Origin: Peronospora farinosa | Lineage: Eukaryota; Oomycota; Peronosporomycetes; Peronosporales; Peronosporaceae | Assembly (NCBI GenBank): GCA_947646735.1 | Contig: CANTFK010000340.1 | Location: forward strand, 185,466-249,465 | Length of the DNA: 64,000 nt | Reading direction: 5' to 3' | Shown: piece after piece, positions 20,628-31,482 of the stretch | How positions within the stretch are numbered: position 1 is the first letter of the stretch | Layout: each line of letters starts with the position of its first letter | Notes under the pieces: generated by a model | What the model was told of the DNA's origin: nothing | What the model saw: only the letters and a program-made list of their open reading frames with translations | Database searches by the model: none | Position numbers and translations under genes: made by a program

Positions 20628-21309
20628 GCTACAGCCTATTATAGGCCGTCGTCCTAGAAGTCTGATGTCACTCCTATGGAGTTAGGCAATGCAGACGTAG
20701 TCTGCTACAAGTGCGGCAAGCGAGGCCATATGATGGCTCGCTGCTATGCCAAAGTAGCTGCTGGTGCTAAGGCATCCAGCAAAAAGTCTCCCAACCCGAA
20801 GGGAGGTGCGAAAAACCAGCGTGCACGATGCACGGGTTCAGCACCTGCCCAAGATGGGTCAGGAAATGCGGGAGCGCAGTAGGGGCGGGATGCCCTACTG
20901 TTGCGAACTCTGAAGCTACCTTTAAGTTCAGAGTGATCGAACAAATGGGTAGCATAGTCCCTGAGGTTCCGAAAGGTCGGACCTCAACCCTTTTGGTCTA
21001 TAGCGCTCGAGTACGAGGCTATGACCAAGTGATGACCCTTCTCGTGGATTCGGGTGCATCACAAAACTTGTGAAACTCGCGGCTCTGAAAAAGAGACCGG
21101 CGAGTTATGAGTCGCTTTGCCAGGATGGCAAGCGAGAAAAGGCGATCGTTCGTTTAGCGAACGGCGCGCTCGTTAAATCGGAGAGAGTTCAAGTTGAACT
21201 CGCCTTCAGTTTCAGTGACCTCTCTTGTAAAGAGAAGTTCACAGTGCTAGGTATGGAGAGTCCGTATGACCTCATCCTAGGCATGCCATGGTTGGCTAAA
21301 CACTAACCA
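20628..21309 (+). pseudogene. Outer element gag 3' end and protease
   Basis: Gag resumes after the TSD (CCHC knuckle CYKCGKRGHMMARC at about 20702-20743) and ends at a TAG at 20880. The protease follows as FRVIEQMGSIVPEVPKG with LLVDSGAS near 21043-21066. A two-base loss compared with the copy at 63180 creates a TGA right after DSGAS (SQNL-stop). The remainder resumes in another frame (KLAALKKRPASYESL ... DLILGMPWLAK) and ends at TAA 21304. The protease is therefore broken at its active-site loop. Confidence 0.85.
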
Positions 21310-21603
21310 TGGATAGACTGGCGTACACGCACAGTCGCTAGCTCTACGCAAGACACCGGAAAGGATGTGCTCTTGCGAGAGGCTTATGTGACTGATGCTG
21401 TGTCCAACACAGTCGAGGGTGTGATGACGGTATGTCAATCGGCACCAGGAACTGCCCAGCTCGAAAGAAGTGGTGTAGTTGGAAGTGCCCTGGCAGAAAT
21501 CCAGGTGACACATATTCCTACCCAGGTCGAAAAGACTCGTGTAGTGAATGGGACGATGACAGGTAGTCATGTGTACAATAGTCCTGCATAGAGCCGAAAG
21601 CCT

Positions 21604-24600
21604 GTGGCAGTTGATGGTGGGCTGACAGGAAGTCAAGCGCCACAAGAACCGGTACAGAGCCATGAGCCTGGTGCGGTTAAAAGGAGTGCGCTAGATGAAA
21701 TAGCAACGACACCTTCTTCCAGGTCAAAGGTCGTGGTGACTCGAACAACGAGCACCAGACATATAAAGACGATCAAGGGCACGTCGAAACGAGTGACCCG
21801 TGGATCAGTAACGGTCCAAGAGGACGGACCTACGAACGACTTGTTCGAGGCCGTCAAAGACAAAATGCCGGATTCATCCTCAGTTGAGGTGCTCCAACTT
21901 GTCTTGGCATCTGCCGAGGAGATAGTAAATCTCTCGGAGATGACGTGGGATCTGTTCCTGTCCGAACTAAAGGAAGAAAAGATCCACGAGATAGTCGCAC
22001 CAGTTCCAGAAGAGAACGTGGTGGACTGTTGCTCTTCATCCACAATGGATGTGAGCGTCTTGGAAACCAACAAGAAGAAACGGTTTACTTTTAAAAGCTG
22101 GGAAGATTTGAAGGACAGCCTGATCTATGATGTTTTGTGGAAACACCGTGATGTGTTTCCAGCAGAAGTGCCGAGCCGCCTAACGGCCGATAGGGGCATC
22201 AGGCACGAGATTGACCTGGAGCCTGTCACGAAGTATTGTGTGACCAGGCAATGGCCGTTGCCGAAGGAACAAGTCGATTACATCGATGAGTTCTTCGACA
22301 AGCGAGCCAAGGCGGCGCATGTACGTGAGAGCAAGTCGCCTCACTGCAGCCCGACCTTTTGTGTGCGTAAAGCAACAGGTGGATGGCGCGTGGTTCACGC
22401 TTATAATAAGCTGAACACGGCCACCATTCCAGCTCAAACGTCGATCCCGCGGAAAGATGTTTTGTTGAATTCCATGGGAAAGTCAACTATCTTTTCCGCG
22501 TTGGATCTGAGAGCTACCGATGTAGCCAAAATGGCAGTAAGCACCCCAAGCGGTATGCTGTGGGGTGGCTTGTGATGCCACAAGGGTTGAAAAATGCTCC
22601 GGCAACATTCAACCGAGTGGTGGCTCACGTGATGCGTCAGCACTGTGCCTACGCATCACATTACTTTGACGATGTATTCGTGCATAGTAGGGCGGAGGAC
22701 GGTCTGAGCGCAATAGAGTCGCACAAGCGCCATTTATACGCTGTGTTGCAGACTCTGGGTGACGCCCAATTATACGTGAACTTCCAAAAGTGCGTAATAG
22801 GGGTCTCCGAGATACCTGTGCTGGGCTGTATCGTAGGTGCACATGGTGTACGAGCAGACCCAGAAAAAGGTAAAGGCTGTAAAGGAATGGCCAGTCCCAC
22901 GTAATGTGAAGGATCTGCGCCTATTCCTTGGGCTCGCTAATTACTTGCATAAGTACAGCAAGAATTATGCGGAGAAGACTAAACCATTGTCTGACCTTTT
23001 GAAAAAGGATACAGAATGGACTTGGTCAAAGGAACAAGAAGATGCGTTCACATCAGTGAAGCAATCTCTTGTTGAGTCACCGGTCTTGGCATTGCCAGAC
23101 GCGGATAAGCCCTTTAGCTTCGTCTGCGATGCAAGAAATTTTGAAATCGGCAGCGCGCTCATGCAGAAGGATGACAGCGGCATTTACCTTGTCATTTCGT
23201 ATCAGTCTCGGCTTTTAAAAGCTGCCGAGCTGAATTACTCTGTGCATGACAAGGAGCTACTTTCCATTAAGTATGCCCTTGTGAAGTTTCGGGTGCACCT
23301 CTTGGGCACCGAACCTTTTGTGGTTTATACGGATCACGCATCACTGCGTACCGCTATAAATTCACCGCACCTCTCGCCGAGAATGGCGAGATGGCTAACA
23401 TTCTTCTTTGAATTTAATTTCAAAGTTGAATATAAGCCGGGTAAGTCGAATGTATTGGCTGACGCGTTATCGCGCAGACCAGACTTCGAGGCAAGACACC
23501 AGGATAGTGTGTCTCGTGCGAAAGCACAAGTTGAGTCGTCAACACTGGCAGCCATGAAGGCCTACCATGTGACGAGTTCAATGGCCTCCGATATAAAGGA
23601 GTGTTACAGTCAGGACGAACATTGTCGCCAGCTGTTGGATCATTTTAGTGGGCGAAAGTTTACCCTACCGTCGAACCTCAAAGCGAAGATTAAGCGCTTT
23701 AGTTACAGTGATGGCCTGTTATGGCATCAGCTATCACCCTGTGATCCCTAGAGAATCTATGTCCCCCATGACACAGATCTTAAGCTAATGATACTTCACG
23801 AGTGCCATGATGCGCCATCTAGTGGGCATCTGGGCCGAAAAGACATTCTTACGAGTGTCAGAGGAATTTTGGTGGCCCCACCTATATCGGTGTGTGGCCA
23901 ACTATATTCGCTTCTGCGAAGAGTGTCAGCGCATAAAGCCTGCACCTTCGAACAGTGCGCCACTGAAGCCACTGCCGATTCCAACTGAATGTTGGAAGTC
24001 GGATAGTTTGGACTTCATGTTTGGCTTACCGCTTGACCATAAAGGCAGGACGGGGCTCGTCGTCTTTGTCGACAGACTGAGCAAGGTTATGCATTTGGCA
24101 CCATGTAGCACCAAGATCTCAGGAAAAGAGGCTGTCCTATTGTTTCTGGATCACGTGTATCAACTACACGGGATGCCCGAGTCCATAGTATCGGACCGGG
24201 ATCCGCGTTTTACGTCGGTTTTTTGGCGACATGTGTTTGAGCTGCTGGGTAGCAAGCTCCACATGTCAACAGCCGATCATCCCAGACCGATGGCCAAACA
24301 TAACGGGTCAATCGAGTTGTGGAGGGTGTATTGCGTACTGTAGCGACTTCTCAAGAATGGAGAAAGCAATTGCCATTCGTGGAGATCGCTATTAATAACA
24401 GTGTTCACGCCAGTACGGGTGGAAAACCGTTTCATTAACGGACTGCGCCATCCTCGTACGCCAGTCTCATTTGGGCGCAGTCCGAGTCTTAGTGGGGTAG
24501 GGCTTCTCACTTCGCTCGGTGCGAATGCCAAAGAGGGTCACAATTTCCTGCTAGCTTAGCAGTGGTCACGTCACTGATAGATGTCACAGAGGAGGCAAGG

Positions 24601-25617
24601 CAAGAAATGCCTGTGCTCCTTAACTATGACACTATAGTGTTATCAACGGCTTCGACACATGACCGACCTCTTGAGACTGACATAGGCGATCTGGATGCTA
24701 AAAGCGTGAGCGAAGCTCAGCGCTTTGTGGATGAGCGATTAGCCATCACACGTAAAGTCCGTGACGCAATGGCAAGCGCACAATACAAGCAAAAACAATA
24801 TGCAGACCAGCATGGTCGCAAAACAATATGCAGACCAGCATGGTCGCAAAAACAATGAACACTTTAGTGTGGGGGACAAGTGCTATTAAGTACTGCTACC
24901 CTACCTAAACATGCAGTTTCTGTACTACCTGGTGGTACTACTAAGCTATTGCCCCGATTCATTGGGCCATTGACGGTGGTCGAAGAAGTTGGAGACATAA
25001 GTTATAGGCTCGCTATCCCACCGTATATGAAGACGCACCCTTCGGGTCGTCTGAAACGTTATGTTGATCCAGAAGAGATCACATATCCACATCGGTCTAA
25101 CGAGACCGATGGTGACGTCGACTGTGAGTCGAGCGTCGCGGCCGATCAGGCGACGAGGAAGCCGAGAGGCTCCCCGTATACGAACGAGGCGATAGAGGAC
25201 TCGGTGATCGAGGAGGACTCCGCGTTTGACGCGGGTATCTCATCGCCAGTCACTCTAAGATGTCCAAACGGGTCTTCAGGCGTTCATACCCCTGACGGTC
25301 CCTCGCCCTCACATCGCGCAGATCCGAGGTCAGTCGCGAGACTTGGCTCTCGAGATCTGTCACCTGCCTCTTCAGCGCAGCGGACTCAGCCTGTGACTGA
25401 ACAGCAGCAGGGTAGGCAGCAGGATAGGCAGCCGCGAGTAGGTGGGCGTAATCGCCACTCCTATCGGGCGCCATCTATGTTGGTGGACACGGATGGGAAT
25501 ACGCGCTTCCTTGTTGGAAGGCTGTTGGCCCACCAGTTTGTGAAGCGAAAGCTCCAAATCCTGGTCCAGTGGAATGATTAATCAACGAGCTTTGACTAGT
25601 GGGAGCCTGTGGACGCT
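21604..25617 (+). pseudogene. Pol of outer element (RT, RNase H, integrase, chromodomain), broken
   Basis: Ty3/gypsy pol in at least seven frame pieces. RT starts in 21604-22575 with the palm motif ALDL, but the DGYYQVLM stretch present in the copy at 61700 is deleted, fusing ALDLR to ATDV. A shift follows at MLWGGL, then YFDD is in 22560-22904. RNase H is in 22837-23751 (VCDARNFE, with Ser to Arg; YTDHASL; ADALSR), ending at TAG 23749. Integrase zinc and core follow to about 24340 (SDRDPRF), shifted before the catalytic Glu. The GPY/F part (PRFIGPLTVVEEVGDISYRL) is at 24880-25060. A chromodomain remnant (FLVGRLLAHQ ... LVQWND, then stop and WEPVDALRVDVPG) ends the region. Confidence 0.9.
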
Positions 25618-26554
25618 TTGCGCGTCGACGTGCCTGGGCTGGTGGCTGTTTATGTGAAGCAGCACCAGCTGTCGTCTTCCTGCTAGGTCCGGAAGGACTA
25701 GAAGAAGAAGCGTGCCGAGAATTAATTGGGGGTCGCTTACCACCCAAAATTTCATGCGCACGCTTCATGGCGAAGCTGATTCGCTGCGACCATTGTTTCG
25801 TTGCATCTACATGCAACGTTACACGGCGCCGAAGTTCAACTTCATATTCGTCGGCTGTTTCGTTAGAACACAGCACGACTGGAATTGGGAAAGCACGACC
25901 AAGTGCTTTGGCCTGCTTTTTCCACACGGGAAAGACGCTATAAAATTTGTGAGCGTCTATAGTTGCACGCTGCAAAAGCGCTGCACTAGACCCATCCGAC
26001 TTCATCCACTCAGATGGAGGTGGCATTGGTGGCAAGCCACCACTCACGTAGCCGCCCTCGCGACGGCGGGCTAGTGAGGCCGAAGGTGTACTTGGTGGAG
26101 CTTTAAGCTCACACTCAGCTGAGTCTGACTCTCCATTATGGATTGTCAAGACATCAGCTTGAGGAGTTACATATGACTGAGTCGCGACTACTCCTTTCGA
26201 AGTAGCGTGCTCAGTCTTAGTCGCTGCGCTCGTAGGCGCAGGCGACGAGGTTTCACCTTTTCTTGTAGGAAGCATAGATGCTCCCTCAAGGATGGGTGCC
26301 TCAAATGATGGGGACATATGTACCATCAATACGCTTTGCTCATCGCCACTTAGGGGTTATGGCAATGGCGTACTCTCATTGTAGTCTACAATGAGAGATG
26401 GATCTTCATCCACATTATAGTGAGATGGAAGATTCACCTCAGTGCCTGAGGCACTTTGCGAAGGCTGCGATAAATCGCGGCGCGTGCGCTTAGTGCTGGA
26501 CTGCATGGGTGTCTTTGCAGGCGACCCATCAGCCTTACCACATTTCGGTGGCAT
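25097..26554 (-). pseudogene. Antisense ORF of outer element (family C), three nonsense codons
   Basis: One continuous frame of 485 codons on the minus strand, starting MPPKCGKADGSP at 26554, about 106 bp inside the 3' LTR. It ends at TAG 25099-25097, opposite the 3' end of pol. It is broken only by in-frame stops at 26357, 25475 and 25250; at two of these the other copies keep a sense codon (TCA, CGA). Order: a Ser/Thr-rich acidic N-terminus, a conserved core (LLQRATIDAHKF ... FPIPVVLCSNETADEYE ... RISFAMKRAHEILG), a basic Pro/Ala/Gln stretch, and a coiled coil (ESAALKRQVTDLESQVSRL), then an RSP-rich tail. Copies lie at 48301-49800 (minus) and 56690-59095 (plus, opposite a minus-strand element). 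The function is not recognised. Confidence 0.65.
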
Positions 26555-26660
26555 GAGAATTAAGCAGACTAAAGCGGCGCGTTTATAACGGCTCGAAAGT
26601 GTCTCTGTCTCCTAGGCGATGTCTTACAAAATGTAAAAATCGTTCTGAAACGGGGGATGG

Positions 26661-27265
26661 TGTAACAGGGCATCTATTTACACGTAAACATTAAGTAATA
26701 TACTTAATGTTGTGGTCTAAAAGTACCCATGATTACTTTTGACCTGTCACTTGGGTGCGAAACACGAATGTGATCCACCCTCGTGAATGTGATATCCATT
26801 GATGGATTCACATGAGAAGGGATGACGCTAGTTGAAGCTAGGCATCGCGACGTCTCAGAAGGGCGTCAGTTGCGATCTTAAATCTAGATTTAAGTTCATG
26901 CAACAGGATACGCTTCTAAAGAGTCGCGTATCCGATCTATATATATATATATATATAGCCAATCAGTAGTTAAACATATATTTAGTTATAATTAATTAAA
27001 TATATCTCAGTCTTGAATTTACTTAAACAGAAACACCACGCACGAGAAGTTGAGAAACTTCTGCGTGACGTCGGTGTTCTAAGTGTTAAGAAGTCGTTGC
27101 ACTCTCGCTTAAGCGAGAGGCAACTGGTGGTACGACTGCTTAAGCAATCGACCAACCTTCCAACCACCCTCGCACGCGAAGGTAAGACGGTATAACCGCT
27201 TCATCGCTTGTGCTGAAGGTGTGTGCTAGTAGCACGAGGCAACTTCGTAAAGGTGCCCGTCTACA
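26661..27265 (+). repeat. 3' LTR of outer element
   Basis: 605 bp, TGTAACAGGG to GTCTACA, preceded by the polypurine tract aaacgggggatgg and followed by TSD gcgcg. It pairs with 11427-12023. Confidence 0.93.
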
Positions 27266-27287
27266 GCGCGTAATATTTAGACCGTAC

Positions 27288-27529
27288 ACCACACCTTTTT
27301 AGAATATGAGAAAGCGAAAAAGTGGGCATTTTGCAATGTGTGGATCGCCAGATATTTCGCATGGACCACACGGGTGAATTGCATTTGCGATCCTATGTTC
27401 GATCCACCGCAAACCGGTTATTTGTGTGAACCACATATGATGATCCACGATCTAATGTTCAAGTATGTGGAATATGGCTTAGTGTAGTGTAGTATAAACC
27501 AGATTATTCACGAAGAACTTGTAACGGTT
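27288..27529 (-). repeat. 3' internal remnant of a family D/E element
   Basis: This stretch matches 52663-52892 in inverted orientation (shared gaagcgaaaaagtgggcatttt, gcaatgtgtggatcgcca, accacacgggtgaattgcat, ttcacgaagaactt). In minus orientation it leads through a purine tract into the LTR at 10881-27287. It ends where the next LTR begins. Confidence 0.7.
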
Positions 27530-28302
27530 CTAAGTAATACCGTTACTAGCTCACACGTGAGCTCGAGAAGGTTTCAAGCGCAAGTATTAGGTAATAAGTA
27601 AATTAACTCTAATTTTATTTTGTTTTTATTGCGTAGTAATTACGAACATTGTTAAGTCGTAATATATACGACCGTTGTAACGGGGTAACACGACGTTTGT
27701 AACATCATTCCGAAAGTTTACGGCTGAATTTTCTATATTGCATATCATGTATTCTTGATACTCCTCTTGAGAGAGGTATTAAGTATGAGCATTAAGATAC
27801 GGTATTCGGTAATACCGTATCCTATCGATTAGGATTCGATAATCGATATCGCTGTACTAAGTAAATGATACATAGATGTTTGGGCGACACATCGTCCAAT
27901 AAAAAAGTATGCATATTATAATTACTGTTATAGTAATTAATCTAGTGTAAGGTACTTAAAGTTAAAGATCTTAATGCTGAAATAAAAACAAGTTTTCATT
28001 TTGAGTTATAAAAATTAGCCTGTATTGGCTTACTTCTCCTGTGCACTTCAAGCGTCGGTTCCTCGATCCTTTAAGCTCTTAGCTTCTTCTTGCACTCTGT
28101 GCGTTGTTTCTTTGAACCTTAAGCTTATTGCTTGTAAACTAGAAGTCCCTCCTAGTTTCGTAGAACGGGTAGACTTTTTAAGTCGTTTGATTAGTTCCTT
28201 AGCACTAAGTGGCTATAAGCCGTCAACTTTTATTATTTTTTATGACTAACAAGCTTTTAGCCTTTAGAGTCTTCTTCTGAAAAAACTGTGTAGCTCCGAT
28301 AA
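27530..28302 (+). repeat. LTR of family F (solo or truncated)
   Basis: About 770 bp, from TGTAACGGTTCTAAG to tgtagctccg, match the minus-strand LTR at 51852-52662 over their whole length. The terminal ctaca and primer-binding site are missing. The first 180 bp or so resemble, inverted, the end of the inner element's 342-bp LTR, so the unit is composite. Its left junction (gaact before TGTAACGG) is the same as at the 52662 copy. Confidence 0.7.
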
Positions 28303-28620
28303 TCGTGTATGCATTTTTGAATTTGATATCCTCATCGAATTGCCTAATAACGGGGATACCTTCATAGTAAGTGAGCGCATGGTTTAGCGGCACTAAATCA
28401 AAATAAGTCTATCCTGAAATGCACCTGGGAATATACAAAAGCGCAAAGTAGTGGATACATTCCAAGTCAATTCACGCCAATCTGCTGTCAAAAGACGCTT
28501 GTGGCATTCCCATTCTGTTTAAGCTCTATACTCCTTATAACGAGCCATGCAAGCCCGGTATTTTACTCAAGTGGAAAGGTGTGTTAGATATGGACATGTT
28601 CAAGGTAAGGTTAACTATTG
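28303..28620. other. No gene recognised
   Basis: About 320 bp between the family F LTR and the direct repeat. The minus strand is open for about 36 codons (DLVPLNHALTYYEG, near 28406-28300), possibly a remnant of a coding element, but too short to assign. Confidence 0.25.
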
Positions 28621-28850
28621 CACCGCTAGTCGCCCTGTTGGACAGACGCAGGACAACGGAAATGATGACGATCAGTGATTATGGGTGTGTTGTCAGTCAT
28701 TGTCCAAGGTAAATCAGTGAGTATGGTATAGCATGTCTAGTATGAGAAAGGATTGGCTTAGAAGTAGCACTTGTTGTATTAACTAAGGATTAAATGTATG
28801 TGGGTATTCAATTAACCACCTAGTAAGCACTACTCATCTGCTCAAAAAAG
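28621..28850 (+). repeat. Direct repeat, left copy (LTR-like, TGTTGGACAG)
   Basis: This stretch matches 31298-31482 in the same orientation (caccgct, tgttggacagacgca, tcagtgattatgg, tagtatgagaaagga, gtagcacttgtt, taattaaccac). It has an extra block of about 45 bp. The TGTTGG start suggests a Ty1/copia-type LTR remnant, but no matching internal domains were recognised between the copies. Confidence 0.55.
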
Positions 28851-29360
28851 CTAGATTCAAGAGACTGGCTTTATATACGGGACAAGCGCGCCAACGCCAG
28901 TCAGCTTCGACGACGGCCACGAAAAAGTCCACATCATCTTTAGTGGTGGTTCAAAGCGTATCGACATCTCGCGAAAAGGACGATGACGTCAACGCGCGGA
29001 TACTCGCGACTCTCGTCGACCTCAAAGCGCGAATGACGCAGACGGAGGTATCGCACCAGAAGATCAATGAAGACGAGCGGATGATGGACGCGATTGATTT
29101 GCAAATTTTCGCTCTGCACTTGCCAATGGTCACGGTGGCGCACCGCTGCATATTGATGTACTCAAAAATTTCCCGGTCCGTCCAAGAACTGGACAAGGTC
29201 GCGAGAGATTGTTACAGCGTGGAGAAGGCCAAGATGATGCGCTGCCATAATGGCGGGTACCGCTAGCAGCACCACCGGTGCGCGCACAGTATTTCAGCTT
29301 GGAGTACGCAGTGGATTGAATTACGCGAGACGGATGGATCCGGACGCGCAGCGAGCAATG
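28851..29360 (+). other. Open frame of uncertain coding value
   Basis: The frame at 28943-29266, with open sequence from about 28905, encodes about 107 residues with a charged helical segment (DDDVNARILATLVDLKARM). It sits next to an LTR-like repeat and could be the start of a gag-like gene, or chance. No domain was recognised. Confidence 0.25.
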
Positions 29361-30030
29361 TGTGGTGGAGTGGGTTCTCAAGATTGTACGATGCGACCCC
29401 AAGCCACTCACTGTGCCGGACTGTCGACCGTCGGAGGGGGGTACCGCGATGCGGCGTATGAACCTTCTTCTCACCTTGTGTATCCGTCGGCTGGCGGGTT
29501 GCGCTCTTCGGAAGACTTGGGTAGGATGTGGATGTCTGCCTTGAGGGAGGTAGACTTGGGGGGCCTCGAGTGGATGTGCTTCACTCAGTGGGCCGGTAGG
29601 TGGCCACTCGATCGACCTTGTCGAGAGTGGAATTAGAGCCAATTCTTCAGGTAGCTTGTCGTCCCTGGCCTTTTCCTTGTTGTTTCAGGGGTATTAGCCA
29701 TCTGACCTTTACTTTGCTCCCGGACGTGAGGTAAGGGAGACCGCTTCCGATAGCGGGTCTTAGGGGGTGTTGCTACTCGAGCGAGCTCACAGGCCAAATA
29801 TATCCTGGAGCTCTATTCGCATTTGAACTTAACCTCGCAAATGTCTTCAACGGGGGGCCAAAATGCATCCCTTCCCGGAACAGGTGGGTAGCTTAGAACA
29901 AGTCCTTCTTGGGTGACGGAGTCGTGCCACGTAGATCGCAATTTAAGTAATCTTTAATATAGTCCTATTCTTTTAACTCCTCTTTACTCTATCCTTGCCT
30001 GAAAATTTGGTTCCTTGCGTCGACTGGTCT
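29361..30030. repeat. Left arm of a 670-bp inverted repeat
   Basis: It pairs with 30617-31286 as a near-perfect inverted repeat, from tgtggtgg at the outer end to gcgtcgactggtct at the inner end. By eye I find only scattered mismatches. Open frames in the two arms are the same sequence read twice and are not called as genes. Confidence 0.9.
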
Positions 30031-30251
30031 CATTTGTGGTGAAGTGCAGCTTTTGCGATATGGGGACCCCAGAATCCAGTTGGATTCGGAGTATAGACCG
30101 TGTGGCAGAGAAAAGAGACCAGAGAGACAGGGGCCTTGAGGGGCCTTGAGGGGAGCGACCTTTGGCGGATAACAATCTGCTGGACCCACAGAAGAAAAAT
30201 CAGTATCAGGGTTCTGGTTAATCGTTACCGAAGGGAGTTGTCTATGGCCCA

Positions 30252-30588
30252 TCATTAATCGACCCGGCCCCTCATTGGTAGACCCGGGTCCCTCGTCGGT
30301 CCACCTCGGCCCCTCATCTGTCAACCCGGTCCCTCGTTGTTATACCTGAGTCCCTTATTGGCCGACCCGGCCCCTCATCAGTCTACTCGGTTCCTCATTG
30401 GTCGACCCGGTCCCTCATTGGTCGACCCGGTCCCTCGTTGGTAGACCTGGTTCCCTCGTTGGTAGACCTAAGTCCCTCGTTGGTAGACCCGGCCCCTCAT
30501 CAGTCGACCTGGTCCTCATTGGTCGACCCGGTACTTCGTTGGTAGACCTGGTTCCCTCGTTGGTAGACCTGGGTCCCTCGGGGTTCTG
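30252..30588 (+). repeat. 20-21-bp minisatellite in the palindrome centre
   Basis: About 16 units of tcattggtcgacccggtccc and variants (tcgttggtagacctggttccc) run head to tail between the arms. Short frames across it are repeat artefacts. Confidence 0.88.
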
Positions 30589-30616
30589 CCACTCCTGACC
30601 ACTTAACACAAGGATC

Positions 30617-31286
30617 AGACAAGTCGACGCAAAGAATCAAATTTTCAGGCAAGGATAGAGTAAAGAGGAGTTAAAAGAATAGGACTATATTAAAGATTAC
30701 TTAAATTGCGATCTACGTGGCACGACTCCGTCACCCAAGAAGGACTTGTTCTAAGCTACCCACCTGTTCCGGGAAGGGATGCATTTTGGCCCCCCGTTGA
30801 AGACATTTGCGAGGTTAAGTTCAAATGCGAATAGAGCTCCAGGATATATTTGGCCTGTGAGCTCGCTCGAGTAGCAACACCCCCTAAGACCCGCTATCGG
30901 AAGCGGTCTCCCTTACCTCACGTCCGGGAGCAAAGTAAAGGTCAGATGGCTAATACCCCTGAAACAACAAGGAAAAGGCCAGGGACGACAAGCTACCTGA
31001 AGAATTGGCTCTAATTCCACTCTCGACAAGGTCGATCGAGTGGCCACCTACCGGCCCACTGAGTGAAGCACATCCACTCGAGGCCCCCCAAGTCTACCTC
31101 CCTCAAGGCAGACATCCACATCCTACCCAAGTCTTCCGAAGAGCGCAACCCGCCAGCCGACGGATACACAAGGTGAGAAGAAGGTTCATACGCCGCATCG
31201 CGGTACCCCCTCCGACGGTCGACAGTCCGGCACAGTGAGTGGCTTGGGGTCGCATCGTACAATCTTGAGAACTCACCCCACCACAG
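30617..31286. repeat. Right arm of the 670-bp inverted repeat
   Basis: Reverse complement of 29361-30030. With the 586-bp spacer the structure spans 1.9 kb and resembles a foldback-type element, or an inverted duplication able to give a long hairpin RNA. No transposase is visible. Confidence 0.9.
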
Positions 31287-31297
31287 TACGTTATCCC

Positions 31298-31482
31298 ACC
31301 GCTGGGCGCCTGTTGGACAGACGCAAGACTATGAACATGATGAATATCAGTGATTATGGTTGTGTGTAGTATGAGAAAGGAGTGGATTAGAGGTAGCACT
31401 TGTTGGCGAACTAAGGAAGGACCAAATGTATGTTGGTATATAATTAACCACTTAGTGAGCAATACGCATCTGTTCGAAAAAG
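31298..31482 (+). repeat. Direct repeat, right copy
   Basis: It matches 28621-28850 in the same orientation, starting caccgctgggcgcctgttggac, and begins about 11 bp after the palindrome. The palindrome lies between the two copies. Confidence 0.55.

Larger units (their letters stand above)
11427..27265 (+). mobile_element. Outer Ty3/gypsy LTR retrotransposon (family C), nested host
   Basis: Plus-strand element bounded by LTRs at 11427-12023 and 26661-27265. Both begin TGTAACAGGG and end GTCTACA, with a perfect 5-bp target duplication gcgcg at 11422-11426 and 27266-27270. Its gag is interrupted at 12914 by a complete second element. Without that insert and its TSD it is about 8.1 kb. Order: 5' LTR, primer-binding site, gag, protease, RT, RNase H, integrase, GPY/F-like module, remnant chromodomain, 3' LTR. 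An antisense frame covers the 3' end. All sense frames carry stops or shifts, so this copy is dead. Confidence 0.93.

Noticed and set aside
30252..30588. The 20-21-bp repeats as a CRISPR array
   Set aside because: Units are head to tail without unique spacers, in a eukaryotic repeat context.
31005..31262. Frames in the palindrome arms as a gene pair
   Set aside because: Both strands are equally open because the arms are inverted copies of one sequence; no domain or start context.
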